A program made the position numbers and the translations under genes. The notes under the pieces are model-generated. The model saw only the letters and a list, made by a program, of their open reading frames with translations. It had not been told where the DNA came from and did no database searches. A stretch of 13,563 nt of DNA from Actinomycetota bacterium (GTDB lineage: Bacteria > Actinomycetota > Thermoleophilia > Gaiellales > Gaiellaceae). Location: positions 1 to 13,563 of the forward strand of contig JACCRW010000187.1 in the NCBI GenBank assembly GCA_013813345.1, read 5' to 3'. Of the stretch, positions 1 to 6,781 are shown one piece after another (the first letter of the stretch is position 1; each line of letters begins with the position of its first letter).

Positions 1-410
1 GCGCGCACCCGGAGAACCCCGCGATCGCGGGCGTCAGCATCGTCCAGATCGCCGAACCGTGGCAAGGGATCGGCCAGGTGAGCCGGAACGCCGTCGTCGT
101 GGCGCCCGGACGGCTCGACCGCTCCGCGACCGGAACCGGCCTCTCGGCGCGGCTGGCCGTCCTCCACGCGCGCGGGCTGATGCAGGTCGGCGACGCGATG
201 ACGCACGCCTCCGTGCTCGGCACCACGTTCGGCGGCCGGATCGTCTCGGAGATCCGGGTCAGTGAGCGCGCTGCGATCGTGCCGGCGATTCGCGGCAGCG
301 CCTGGATCACGGGCGTGACCCAGCTCTACGTCGATCCCGACGACCCGTTTCCGGACGGCTACGTCCTGCCGGACACCTGGGGCGTCAGCGGACTGGACGC
401 CCAGAGTTAG
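1..410 (+). CDS. Proline racemase superfamily protein, C-terminal part; probable trans-3-hydroxy-L-proline dehydratase
   Basis: The reading frame is open from the window edge (first full codon at 3) to a TAG at 408-410, so the N-terminal part with the first catalytic residue is missing. Visible family signatures are HPENPAIAGVS near the left edge, RNAVVVAPGRLDRSATGTG, LHARG, a GTTFGG stretch, GSAWITG and DPFPDGYVLPDTWG at the end. This is the usual C-terminal half of proline racemase / 4-hydroxyproline epimerase proteins. In racemases and epimerases the motif is DRSPCGTG with a catalytic Cys; here that position is Thr (codon 129-131). In this superfamily the Cys...Thr combination is typical of trans-3-hydroxy-L-proline dehydratase, which dehydrates the substrate to pyrroline-2-carboxylate. 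The family call is firm. The dehydratase assignment is inferred from this one residue, because the first active-site residue lies outside the window. Confidence 0.88.
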   Translation, partial: AHPENPAIAGVSIVQIAEPWQGIGQVSRNAVVVAPGRLDRSATGTGLSARLAVLHARGLMQVGDAMTHASVLGTTFGGRIVSEIRVSERAAIVPAIRGSAWITGVTQLYVDPDDPFPDGYVLPDTWGVSGLDAQS

Positions 411-412
411 CC

Positions 413-452
413 GGGAAGGAGGCCCGGCGCAGAGCTGCCGGGCCTCCTTCCC
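413..452. terminator. Strong bidirectional hairpin between convergent genes
   Basis: A perfect 16-bp inverted repeat (413-428 with 437-452, beginning GGGAAGGAGGCCCGGC) surrounds an 8-nt loop. It starts 2 nt after the stop of the upstream plus-strand gene and ends 13 nt before the stop of the convergent minus-strand gene. No long T tract follows on either side, so it would act as an L-shaped or Rho-assisted terminator, or as a 3'-end stabiliser for both transcripts. Confidence 0.85.
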
Positions 453-465
453 TGAGAGCGTTCCG

Positions 466-966
466 CTAGCCGTTCTGGGCCTGGCAGCCGGGGTTGTCGT
501 CGAAGCGGCAGGTGCCGCGCCGCTCGATCTCCCCGTCCTCGACCTTGTTGTCCGCGTCAGTCGAGCTCACGGCGCGTAGCACCGGGACGCCGCCGACGCC
601 GCCCTCGCGGATCTCGGTCGACCCGAGCCGCGAGTTGACCGAGCTCGAGCAGGAGCCCGAGCCGGAGGCGTCGGTCGTAAAGGAGCAGATCGTCGAGGCA
701 GTCCCCATCGCGATCCCGACCCACGTGTACATCGTGTTCGCCTTCAGGCCGGAGACTTGGACGTAGTTCTGCCAGGCGGCCCCGTCGCCGTTGCCGGTGG
801 CGCCGCCCTTGATGAAGTTGCTGTAGCCGCTGCCGTCCGAGCCGGCCTGGCCTGTCCCAGCCACCACGGCGAGATTGAACTGGTTGTTCGCCTCGTGAAC
901 CGCGAACGCCGGTGCCGCAACGGCGAAGACCGCAATCGCGAGCACGCCGAGCAAGTACTTCCTCAT
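466..966 (-). CDS. Small secreted protein with N-terminal signal peptide, unknown function
   Basis: This is a 166-aa protein. The start ATG (966-964) is preceded by GGGGAGGA at a suitable distance, which fixes it against the much longer open frame upstream. Residues 1-22 form a clear Sec signal peptide: MRK, a hydrophobic core, and an AFA cleavage site before V23. The mature part is rich in Gly, Ser, Asn and Thr and contains LKANTMYTWVGI, which looks like a beta-strand/turn segment of a secreted beta-sandwich. Four cysteines (C94, C106, C153, C161) could form two disulfides. There is no LPXTG motif and no second membrane segment, so release outside the cell is likely. I do not recognise a named family. 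It is divergent from the MMPL gene, with 240 bp between their starts. Confidence 0.8.
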   Translation of the reverse strand: MRKYLLGVLAIAVFAVAAPAFAVHEANNQFNLAVVAGTGQAGSDGSGYSNFIKGGATGNGDGAAWQNYVQVSGLKANTMYTWVGIAMGTASTICSFTTDASGSGSCSSSVNSRLGSTEIREGGVGGVPVLRAVSSTDADNKVEDGEIERRGTCRFDDNPGCQAQNG

Positions 967-1206
967 TCCATCCTCCCCTGTCGAATTGCCGCTCCGAAGA
1001 GAATTCGGAGTCGGCGCCCACTTTGGTTCATCTGGATCGGCACGAGGTGCGGGTAACCGCACCCCCGAGACGCCAGGCCGCCGCACCAAGCGACCTGCCG
1101 CGCTCTGAGACGCTTGACCGGAGCTGGCTCGAGCCTCCGCAGCAGACGATGAGTTCTTCGAGCTCGAACGGTCGTAGTAGAAAATCGGCACGAAAGAGGG
1201 GAAGCG
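967..1206. promoter_or_regulatory. Divergent intergenic region with three inverted repeats
   Basis: This gene-free stretch separates the divergent secreted-protein and MMPL genes. It holds a hairpin at 992-1010 (CTCCGAA, 5-nt loop, TTCGGAG) in the 5' leader of the minus-strand gene. A second hairpin lies at 1046-1063 (GGTGCGG, GTAA, CCGCACC). A perfect 12-bp palindrome, TTCGAGCTCGAA, lies at 1157-1168, about 40 nt upstream of the MMPL start, and is a plausible repressor operator for the pump gene. The MMPL ribosome binding site is the AGAGGGG run at 1195-1201. I could not assign convincing -35/-10 pairs on either strand. Confidence 0.45.
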
Positions 1207-3489
1207 ATGAAGCAGCAAGCACCGGAATCGAACGGGACGAGGCGCGCCGCGCACGAGCGCCTCTCGAGCGGAGCGCTCGCCGGCTGGGCGCGCGCCTGCG
1301 CCACCCATCCGTGGCGTGTCGTCTTCGCCTGGATCGGCCTCGTGGTCGTCCTGATCGGCCTGGTCGCGACGGTGGGTGGGTCGTTGCGGGACGAGTTCGA
1401 GATCCCGGGCTCGGACACCCAGCGGGCGAGCGACCTGATCGAGGCCGAGTTCGCGGCCGAGCAGGGCGGCGTCCTCAACGTCGTCTTCGCCGCGCCCGCG
1501 GGCGAGCGGCTCGACACGCCCGCTCGCAGGGCGGCAATCGAGGACGCGGTCACGCGCCTCCGCTCCCAGGAGTTCAAGCCGACCGAGGACGAGGCGGGGC
1601 TGACGAGCATCGCGGACCCGTTCAGCGACCAGACCTTCTCGGACAACGGCCGGATCGCGTACGCCGAAGCTCAGTTCGACCGGATCATCTACGACGAGGA
1701 TCGCGAGGCGGTCGTCGCCGTCCAGGATGCGGCTCGAGAGGCCGTCGAGCCGGCCGGGGTGACGGTCGAGTACAACGGCGAGGCCGAGTTCCCGCCGGTC
1801 GAGCAGGGCACCTCGGAGCTGCTCGGCCTGCTCGCGGCGATCCTCGTCCTGCTCGTCGTCTTCCGGACGTTCGTCGCGATGTTCATCCCGATCGTGCTCG
1901 CGATCGTCGCGCTCGCCACGGCTTTCCTGCTCCTCTTCATCCTCGCGGGGTTGACGGACATCAACACGATCACTCCGATCCTCGTCTCGATGATCGGCCT
2001 CGGGGTCGGGATCGACTACTCGCTGTTCATCGTCACGCGCTTCCGACAGCTCCTCCACGACGGGCTCTCACCGCGTGATGCGGCGGCGGAGGCGGGCGCG
2101 TCCGCCGGACGAGCCGTGCTCTTCGCCGGGCTGACGGTCGCGATCTCGGTGGCCGGCCTGGCGTTCTTCGGGCTCGACTTCGTGACCAAGCTCGGGATCG
2201 GGAGCGCGCTCGGCGTCGTCACGACGGTGCTGATCGCGAACTCGCTGCTGATCGCCGTGCTGCGGCTGCTCGGGCACAAGATCGACCGTCTGAAGGTCCC
2301 GTTCCTCCCCCGCATCGACGACTCGGAGGCAGCCCGCGAGAAGACGCTCGTCGCTCGCTGGGGCAGGTTCGTCGCCGCCAACGCCCGAATCGTGTTCCCG
2401 GTCGTGCTGCTGCTCGTGATCGGCCTCGCCTCGACGTCGGCGCTCGTCCGCCTCGGGGCCGCCGACCAGGGGACGCAGCCCACGGCGCAGACCAGTCGGC
2501 GGGCCTACGACCTGTTGGCGGAGGGCTTCGGGGCGGGCTTCAACGGGCCGATCCCGATCGTCGTGGACGTCAACAGCGACGCGCAGGCGCCGCAGAGAAT
2601 CCATGACCGGGTGCAGGACCTGCCGGGCATCGCCTCGGTCGGCGAGCCGCAATTGAACGACGAGAAGACCGTTGGCATCGTCTTCGTGACACCGGAGGCG
2701 GCGCCGCAGGACGAGGCGACCGGCGAGCTCGTCGACCGGCTCCGCGGCGAGGTCGTTCCGGCCGCCACGGCGGACGGCGATGCGGTCGCCTACGTCTCGG
2801 GTCAAACCGCGGCGTTCAAGGACATCGGCGATCGGATCGTGGAGCGGCTGCCGCTCTTCCTGCTCTTCGTAATCGGGGTCACGTTCATTGTCCTCGCGAT
2901 GGCGTTCAGGTCGATCGTCGTCTCGTTGACGGCGGCGATCACGACGATCCTGTCCGCGTTCGTGGGCTTCGGCGTCCTGACGCTCGTCGTCCAGGAAGGC
3001 CACCTGCTCGGCCTGGCGGGGCTCGACAGGACCGGCCCGATCGAGACGTTCGTGCCCCCGATCACGTTCGCAATCCTGTTCGGGCTCTCGATGGACTACA
3101 TGGTCTTCCTGATGAGCCGGATCAGAGAGGAGCACGTCCACGGCCTGAGGACGCGGGCGGCGGTCGAGCACGGGATCTCCGCAATCGGTCGCGTGGTCGT
3201 CGCGGCGGCGGTGATCATGGGCACAGTCTTCGCGGCCTTCATCCTCAGCGCCGATCGGATCCCGAAGGAGTTCGGCATCCTGCTCGCGGTCGCGATCCTC
3301 ACGGACGCGCTGATCGTGCGGATGACGCTCGTGCCGGCCTTCTTCACGCTTCTGGGCGAGAAGACGTGGTACATCCCGCGCTGGCTCGACCGCGTGCTCC
3401 CGAGGCTGACGATCGAGCCGCCGCACAACGGCGAGAGCCCGCCTGCGGCTGCCGTCGAGAGCCCGCCGCTACCCGTCGGCCGCTCCTGA
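1207..3489 (+). CDS. MMPL/RND-family transporter
   Basis: This is a 760-aa integral membrane protein of the MMPL branch of the RND superfamily; such proteins export lipids, siderophores or drugs using the proton gradient. It has the duplicated RND layout. TM1 is at about 36-58, followed by a large extracytoplasmic domain (about 60-200) and TM2-6 (about 205-355). TM7 (about 394-413) is followed by a second outer domain (about 420-545) and TM8-12 (about 550-725). The family motif appears in both halves: GVGIDYSLF with D270-Y271 and GLSMDYMVFLMSRIREE with D630-Y631, the Asp-Tyr pairs of the proton relay. Length is typical for actinobacterial MMPLs. The ATG at 1207 has an AGAGGGG ribosome binding site. 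The gene appears monocistronic, closed by a hairpin right after the stop. Substrate is not predictable from sequence. Confidence 0.95.
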   Translation: MKQQAPESNGTRRAAHERLSSGALAGWARACATHPWRVVFAWIGLVVVLIGLVATVGGSLRDEFEIPGSDTQRASDLIEAEFAAEQGGVLNVVFAAPAGERLDTPARRAAIEDAVTRLRSQEFKPTEDEAGLTSIADPFSDQTFSDNGRIAYAEAQFDRIIYDEDREAVVAVQDAAREAVEPAGVTVEYNGEAEFPPVEQGTSELLGLLAAILVLLVVFRTFVAMFIPIVLAIVALATAFLLLFILAGLTDINTITPILVSMIGLGVGIDYSLFIVTRFRQLLHDGLSPRDAAAEAGASAGRAVLFAGLTVAISVAGLAFFGLDFVTKLGIGSALGVVTTVLIANSLLIAVLRLLGHKIDRLKVPFLPRIDDSEAAREKTLVARWGRFVAANARIVFPVVLLLVIGLASTSALVRLGAADQGTQPTAQTSRRAYDLLAEGFGAGFNGPIPIVVDVNSDAQAPQRIHDRVQDLPGIASVGEPQLNDEKTVGIVFVTPEAAPQDEATGELVDRLRGEVVPAATADGDAVAYVSGQTAAFKDIGDRIVERLPLFLLFVIGVTFIVLAMAFRSIVVSLTAAITTILSAFVGFGVLTLVVQEGHLLGLAGLDRTGPIETFVPPITFAILFGLSMDYMVFLMSRIREEHVHGLRTRAAVEHGISAIGRVVVAAAVIMGTVFAAFILSADRIPKEFGILLAVAILTDALIVRMTLVPAFFTLLGEKTWYIPRWLDRVLPRLTIEPPHNGESPPAAAVESPPLPVGRS

Positions 3490-3496
3490 GCGAGCT

Positions 3497-3528
3497 CGGG
3501 CGGCGGAGCCGAAGCGCTCCGCCGCCCG
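3497..3528. terminator. Hairpin terminator between convergent MMPL and dimeric-barrel genes
   Basis: A perfect 13-bp inverted repeat (3497-3509 with 3516-3528, arm CGGGCGGCGGAGC) surrounds the 6-nt loop CGAAGC. It begins 7 nt after the MMPL stop and ends 10 nt before the stop of the minus-strand gene, so it can serve both. It lacks a T tract, as does the hairpin at 413-452. Confidence 0.85.
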
Positions 3529-3538
3529 CTAGTGGCGG

Positions 3539-3847
3539 CTACACCACGTGGTGGAGCTCGTAGAAGTAGTCCCGCGCCGGCGCGGCGCCAGGCGGAGGGC
3601 CGTCGCCCATGAGTTCCTGCAGGACCGGCGCCAGCTTCTCGTCCATAAACCGCTTGGCGTCCTCCTTCGTCTCCCAGACGTCGAGGATCCGGAAGACCTT
3701 CTGCTCCTCGTCCCAGCCGGCCGTGTGGAGGATCATGCCCTGCGGCCGATCGGTTTCGGGATCGAGGCGAGCGGCGACCGCGTCGTAGTTCGTCGTGCTC
3801 CGATCGTCGTCGGCGATCGGAAACTCCTGAACGTAAGCGACAGGCAT
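3539..3847 (-). CDS. Small dimeric alpha/beta-barrel-type protein (ABM-like), unknown function
   Basis: This 102-aa protein is read from the ATG at 3847-3845, which follows a GAGGAGG ribosome binding site; an upstream in-frame start would add 8 residues but lacks such a site. The pattern MPVAYVQEF (beta strand), a helix around NYDAVAARL, GMILHTAGWDEEQ, VFRILDVWETKEDAKRFM and a C-terminal helix resembles the ferredoxin-like fold of antibiotic-biosynthesis-monooxygenase-type and similar small dimeric proteins. No catalytic residues can be assigned. It lies 42 nt downstream of the peroxiredoxin gene on the same strand and is probably co-transcribed with it, which suggests, but does not prove, a stress-related role. 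Confidence 0.78.
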   Translation of the reverse strand: MPVAYVQEFPIADDDRSTTNYDAVAARLDPETDRPQGMILHTAGWDEEQKVFRILDVWETKEDAKRFMDEKLAPVLQELMGDGPPPGAAPARDYFYELHHVV

Positions 3848-3889
3848 GCGGCCTCCTCGGGTCGGGGCCACGATCCTATTCCTCTCGCC

Positions 3890-4549
3890 TCACCGTGGCT
3901 GCGGCACGATCCGGATGTAGGGACGCGGCTCCTTCCAGCCGTCCGGGTATGTCTCCTTGGCCTCCTCGTTCGAGACGGAGCCGGCGATGATCACGTCGTC
4001 GCCCTGCTGCCAGTTCGCCGGGGTCGCGACCTTGTGCTTGGCCGTGAGCTGGAGCGAGTCGAGCACGCGCAGCACCTCGTCGAAGTTCCGGCCGGTCGTC
4101 ATCGGATAGACGAGCACGAGCTTGATCTTCTTGTCGGGGCCGATCACGAACACGTTGCGCACCGTCTGGTTGTCGGCAGGCGTGCGCCCGAGCGGATCCC
4201 CCTCGGTGCTCGCGGGGAGCATCCCGTACTGCTTCGAGACGTTGAAGTCGGCATCGGCGATAATCGGATAGTTGGGCGCGTGTCCCTGCGTCTCCTCGAT
4301 GTCCTTCGCCCAGTCCGCGTGGTTCCCGACGGGATCGACGGAGAGCCCGATCACCTTCACGTTGCGCCGGTCGAACTCCGGCTTCAGCCCGGCCATCGTG
4401 CCGAGCTCGGTCGTGCATACCGGCGTGAAGTCCTTGGGGTGCGAGAACAGGACGGCCCAGGAGTCGCCGAGCCAGTCGTGGAAGCGGATCGTGCCCTCGG
4501 TCGTCTCCGCCTCGAAATCCGGTGCCATGTCGCCGAGCTGCAGGGTCAT
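3890..4549 (-). CDS. 1-Cys peroxiredoxin (Prx6 subfamily)
   Basis: This is a 219-aa thiol peroxidase that reduces hydrogen peroxide and organic hydroperoxides in the cytosol. The active-site motif PKDFTPVCTTE is present, with P38, T42 and the peroxidatic C45 in the PxxxTxxC arrangement. The conserved active-site Arg is likely R131 in NQTVRNVFVIG. C45 is the only cysteine in the protein, so there is no resolving Cys, and recycling must use an external thiol. The C-terminal extension after about residue 165 (ATPANWQQGDDVIIAG, then YPDGW) is characteristic of the Prx6 type, and length matches the family. The ATG at 4549-4547 is preceded by AAGGAG. It lies between ltrA (56 nt upstream) and the dimeric-barrel gene. 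A TATCGT sequence at 4589-4584 could be a -10 box. Confidence 0.95.
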   Translation of the reverse strand: MTLQLGDMAPDFEAETTEGTIRFHDWLGDSWAVLFSHPKDFTPVCTTELGTMAGLKPEFDRRNVKVIGLSVDPVGNHADWAKDIEETQGHAPNYPIIADADFNVSKQYGMLPASTEGDPLGRTPADNQTVRNVFVIGPDKKIKLVLVYPMTTGRNFDEVLRVLDSLQLTAKHKVATPANWQQGDDVIIAGSVSNEEAKETYPDGWKEPRPYIRIVPQPR

Positions 4550-4605
4550 CGTCTCTCCTTCTCCGAATCGATCGCGAGCAGCCACGATAACGACCGGGTC
4601 GAGGG

Positions 4606-5760
4606 CTAGGCGGGCTCGGGCGCGTGGCGGACGCGGTCGCGCGCCTCCGAGAAGCGGAGCGCCTCGTAGGCGATCAGGGCGGCGCAGATCGCAGTCACGG
4701 TCGCGAGGGTCGCGAGCGCCGGCAACTCGACGGCGGCGGGAACGAACGCGACGAGCAACGCGCTCGCCACCAGCCGATGGCGGTTCAGCGAGCCGACGTT
4801 GCGGAGCCGGAAGAGGATGTGCGCGACGAAGTAGAGGGCGACCCCGCCGCAGAGCGAGATCGCCGGGATCAGCGCGAGTGGGTCGCCGACGTGCGCGAGC
4901 GTCTTCTTCAGCCCGACGGCGAAGAGCACGATCCCGAGCACCATCGGCAGGTGCAGGTAGCTGTACGAGTCGCGCGCCATCGTCAGCTGGGCCTTGCCGG
5001 TCGCCTCGCGCAGCTTCCGTCCCGCGACGATCGAGACGACGTCGAAGTACGCCCACCAGAGCGCTGCCGCGACGGCGAACCCGAGCAGGGCGGCGACGAC
5101 GACGCCTGCGGTGAGCGGGCCGGTCGCGCCGGCTCCGAGAGCCACGATCGACTCGCCGAGCGCGATGATCACGATCAGGCCGTGCCGCTCGGCGAAATGG
5201 CCGGCAGAGAGCTTCCAGCCGCGACCGCCGCGGATGTACGCGCCGAGCAGGTCGATCACGACCGCCACCGCCCAGACGATCCCCTGGGCCGCTCCGTCGA
5301 GCCCGGCCGCGACGAAGAGGAGCGTTGCCGCGACGACCGATCCCACCCCGAGGCGGGCGATCGCGCCGAGCAGATCGCGGTCGCCCCAGCCCGCGACCGC
5401 GTACAGCGAGAGGTGAGCGATCCGAACGAGCGAGTACGCGCAGGCGAAGAGGACCGCGTCGTCGTCGAAGGCGCCGGGAACGGCGAGCGACGCGATGAAC
5501 ATCGCGCCCATCGCGCCGAACATCGCGAGCCTGACGAACCCTTCCTCCGGGTTGATCGTGTTCGTCAGCCAGGCATACGCGGCCCAGGCCCACCAGAGGA
5601 TCGCGAGCACGAGCGTGCCCTGGGCGAGGCCCTCCCAGGTTGGTTGCGCCGAGACGAGGCCGGTCACCTGCGTGAGCGCGAAGACGAAGATCAGGTCGAA
5701 GAAGAGCTCGAGCGGCGTGACGCGCTCCTCGCCGTTCTCGCGGTGGCGGGGCCGAGCCAT
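4606..5760 (-). CDS. ltrA: LtrA-family membrane protein (low temperature requirement protein A)
   Basis: This is a 384-aa polytopic membrane protein. The signature VTPLELFFDLIFVFALTQVT at about residues 14-33 is diagnostic of the LtrA family, named for a Listeria locus needed for growth at low temperature; its biochemical role is still unclear. Many further hydrophobic segments follow, roughly 8-10 in all, including one around LVLAILWWAWAAYAW. A conserved HFAERHGLIVIIALGES stretch lies in the middle. Length is normal for the family. The ATG (5760-5758) has no Shine-Dalgarno sequence but has a TAGATT box ending 6 nt upstream, so it is probably leaderless. The gene starts 9 nt after the stop of the Rsm22-like gene, so it may also be read through from upstream. 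Confidence 0.92.
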   Translation of the reverse strand: MARPRHRENGEERVTPLELFFDLIFVFALTQVTGLVSAQPTWEGLAQGTLVLAILWWAWAAYAWLTNTINPEEGFVRLAMFGAMGAMFIASLAVPGAFDDDAVLFACAYSLVRIAHLSLYAVAGWGDRDLLGAIARLGVGSVVAATLLFVAAGLDGAAQGIVWAVAVVIDLLGAYIRGGRGWKLSAGHFAERHGLIVIIALGESIVALGAGATGPLTAGVVVAALLGFAVAAALWWAYFDVVSIVAGRKLREATGKAQLTMARDSYSYLHLPMVLGIVLFAVGLKKTLAHVGDPLALIPAISLCGGVALYFVAHILFRLRNVGSLNRHRLVASALLVAFVPAAVELPALATLATVTAICAALIAYEALRFSEARDRVRHAPEPA

Positions 5761-5766
5761 GCCTGG

Positions 5767-5772
5767 AATCTA
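5767..5772 (-). promoter_or_regulatory. Putative leaderless -10 box for ltrA, overlapping the upstream stop codon
   Basis: Read on the minus strand, TAGATT occupies 5772-5767, and the next 6 nt lead straight into the ltrA ATG. The first three bases are also the TAG stop codon of the Rsm22-like gene. This fits the TANNNT spacing of actinobacterial leaderless promoters. No convincing -35 element was seen. Confidence 0.5.
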
Positions 5773-6732
5773 CTGCTCGCGCACCTCGAAGGAATCGCCC
5801 CAGGCCGCCTTGCGAGCGCGTCGGTAGGCGCTGCGGGCGCGCTTCGAGACGGTGATCCGGCTCACGCCCTCGGGCTCGCAGAGGTCGAGGAGGACGTGGC
5901 CCGTCCGGATCTGCGGCGCCCGGACGATCCGGGCGGCCACGCGCGGATGCGCTGCTCGCGTCAGGACCGCGTACGAGTATTTCTCGTCCTCGAAGCCGCG
6001 GCCGACCGCCTTGACGGCCCGGTGCGACTCGCTTCGCTGGAGGCGAACCGGGAAGTGACACCAATCCGACGGCGCGAGCGGACAGGCGCGATCGTGTGGA
6101 CATGGGGCCAAGGTGAAGCCGCCCGCTTCGAGCACCGCGGCACGGACTGCGAGGACTCGGCCGTATCCGGCGGGCGTCCCGGGCTCGAGTACCACGAGCG
6201 TGTCGCCCGTGCGCGTCCAGAGCGAGTTGGCGGTTCGCCCCAGGTCTTGGTCGGGAAGCTCGTTCAGGACGTAGCCGGCGAGCACGAGGTCGAACGAGCC
6301 GCTTGCATGCGCGTCGTCGAGCTCGCCGGCGATCCACTCGGCGCCGGTCGGAGTCAGCTCCCGGCCGAGCTCGAGCATCGCGGGCTCGGCCTCGACGAGC
6401 ACGATCCGCTCGAGCTCCGGCCAGACCTCGCGGGCCGCCCAGCTCGCGGTGCCCGGCCCCGCGCCGACGTCGAGTAGCGAGCGCGGCCGCCAGCCAGGTC
6501 GCTGCTCTCGGACGCGCGTCAGCACAGCGACTGCGGCGGCGTACGTGGCGGGAGCGCGCTGCGCCGCGTATGCGAGGACGTCCTCGCGCGTTCGCGCTGC
6601 GCGGGTGGCGCGGCCTTGCCGGTATTCCTTCGTGAGCCCGACGGCGGCAGTCTCGAGTCGGCCGCGGTCGGCCCCGCGAACCAGCTCGTCGATCGCGGCC
6701 TGGAGCGGCGGCGGCAGCTCGCGCGGGATCAC
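5770..6732 (-). CDS. Rsm22/METTL17-like small ribosomal subunit methyltransferase-family protein
   Basis: From the GTG at 6732-6730 this is a 320-aa protein. Residues 86-99 (LLDVGAGPGTASWA) are the SAM-binding motif I of a Rossmann methyltransferase; VLVEAEPAML (111-120) and GYVLNELPD (153-161) follow in Rsm22-typical order. After the methyltransferase core come C211, C217 and C225 (CPHDRACPLAPSDWC) and C285 (LLDLCEPEG). This is the spacing of the four Fe-S ligands known in mitochondrial METTL17/Rsm22, which bind the small ribosomal subunit during assembly. A basic tail follows (SKRARSAYRRARKAAWGD). The start is chosen because of a TACGGT box 6 nt upstream; longer in-frame starts would overlap the divergent gene. 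Whether it is an active methyltransferase is uncertain, as in its homologues. Confidence 0.88.
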   Translation of the reverse strand: MIPRELPPPLQAAIDELVRGADRGRLETAAVGLTKEYRQGRATRAARTREDVLAYAAQRAPATYAAAVAVLTRVREQRPGWRPRSLLDVGAGPGTASWAAREVWPELERIVLVEAEPAMLELGRELTPTGAEWIAGELDDAHASGSFDLVLAGYVLNELPDQDLGRTANSLWTRTGDTLVVLEPGTPAGYGRVLAVRAAVLEAGGFTLAPCPHDRACPLAPSDWCHFPVRLQRSESHRAVKAVGRGFEDEKYSYAVLTRAAHPRVAARIVRAPQIRTGHVLLDLCEPEGVSRITVSKRARSAYRRARKAAWGDSFEVREQ

Positions 6733-6738
6733 GCCCGC

Positions 6739-6744
6739 ACCGTA
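6739..6744 (-). promoter_or_regulatory. Putative leaderless -10 box for the Rsm22-like gene
   Basis: On the minus strand TACGGT (6744-6739) is followed by 6 nt and the GTG start. It shares two base pairs (6743-6744) with the -10-like box of the divergent plus-strand gene. No Shine-Dalgarno sequence lies at a normal distance from the GTG. Confidence 0.5.
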
Positions 6745-6748
6745 CTCT
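6743..6748 (+). promoter_or_regulatory. Putative -10 box for the small membrane protein / zinc ribbon operon
   Basis: TACTCT fits TANNNT and lies 9 nt before the ATG of a 7-codon ORF and 29 nt before the ATG of the membrane protein. It overlaps the divergent box at 6739-6744. No clear -35 element was found. Confidence 0.4.
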
Positions 6749-6757
6749 TCTCCAGGA

Positions 6758-6781
6758 ATGAGCCGGGCCTGCGGGAGATGA
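6758..6781 (+). CDS. Possible 7-codon leader ORF (MSRACGR)
   Basis: ATG at 6758, then AGC CGG GCC TGC GGG AGA and TGA at 6779-6781. The stop overlaps the ATG of the next gene as ATGA (6778-6781), the classic arrangement for translational coupling or re-initiation. It begins shortly after the TACTCT box, so it could be translated from a nearly leaderless transcript. It is too short to recognise, and chance is a real alternative. Confidence 0.3.
   Translation: MSRACGR

Noticed and set aside
466..2058. A 530-aa minus-strand open frame covering the secreted protein gene and part of the MMPL gene
   Set aside because: The upstream part is antisense to the MMPL gene with a low-complexity Asp/Glu/Arg composition; the internal ATG at 966 has a ribosome binding site and signal peptide.
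2068..3426. A 452-aa minus-strand open frame opposite MMPL
   Set aside because: Arg/Asp/Glu-rich shadow produced by high-GC codon bias on the opposite strand; no motif recognised.
3890..6337. An 815-aa minus-strand frame that would fuse peroxiredoxin to a long N-terminal extension
   Set aside because: The extension is an out-of-frame reading of ltrA; the peroxiredoxin ATG at 4549 has its own AAGGAG site and family-normal length.
4624..6477. A 617-aa plus-strand open frame opposite ltrA and the Rsm22-like gene
   Set aside because: Composition is that of an antisense shadow, and both minus-strand genes have clear family motifs.
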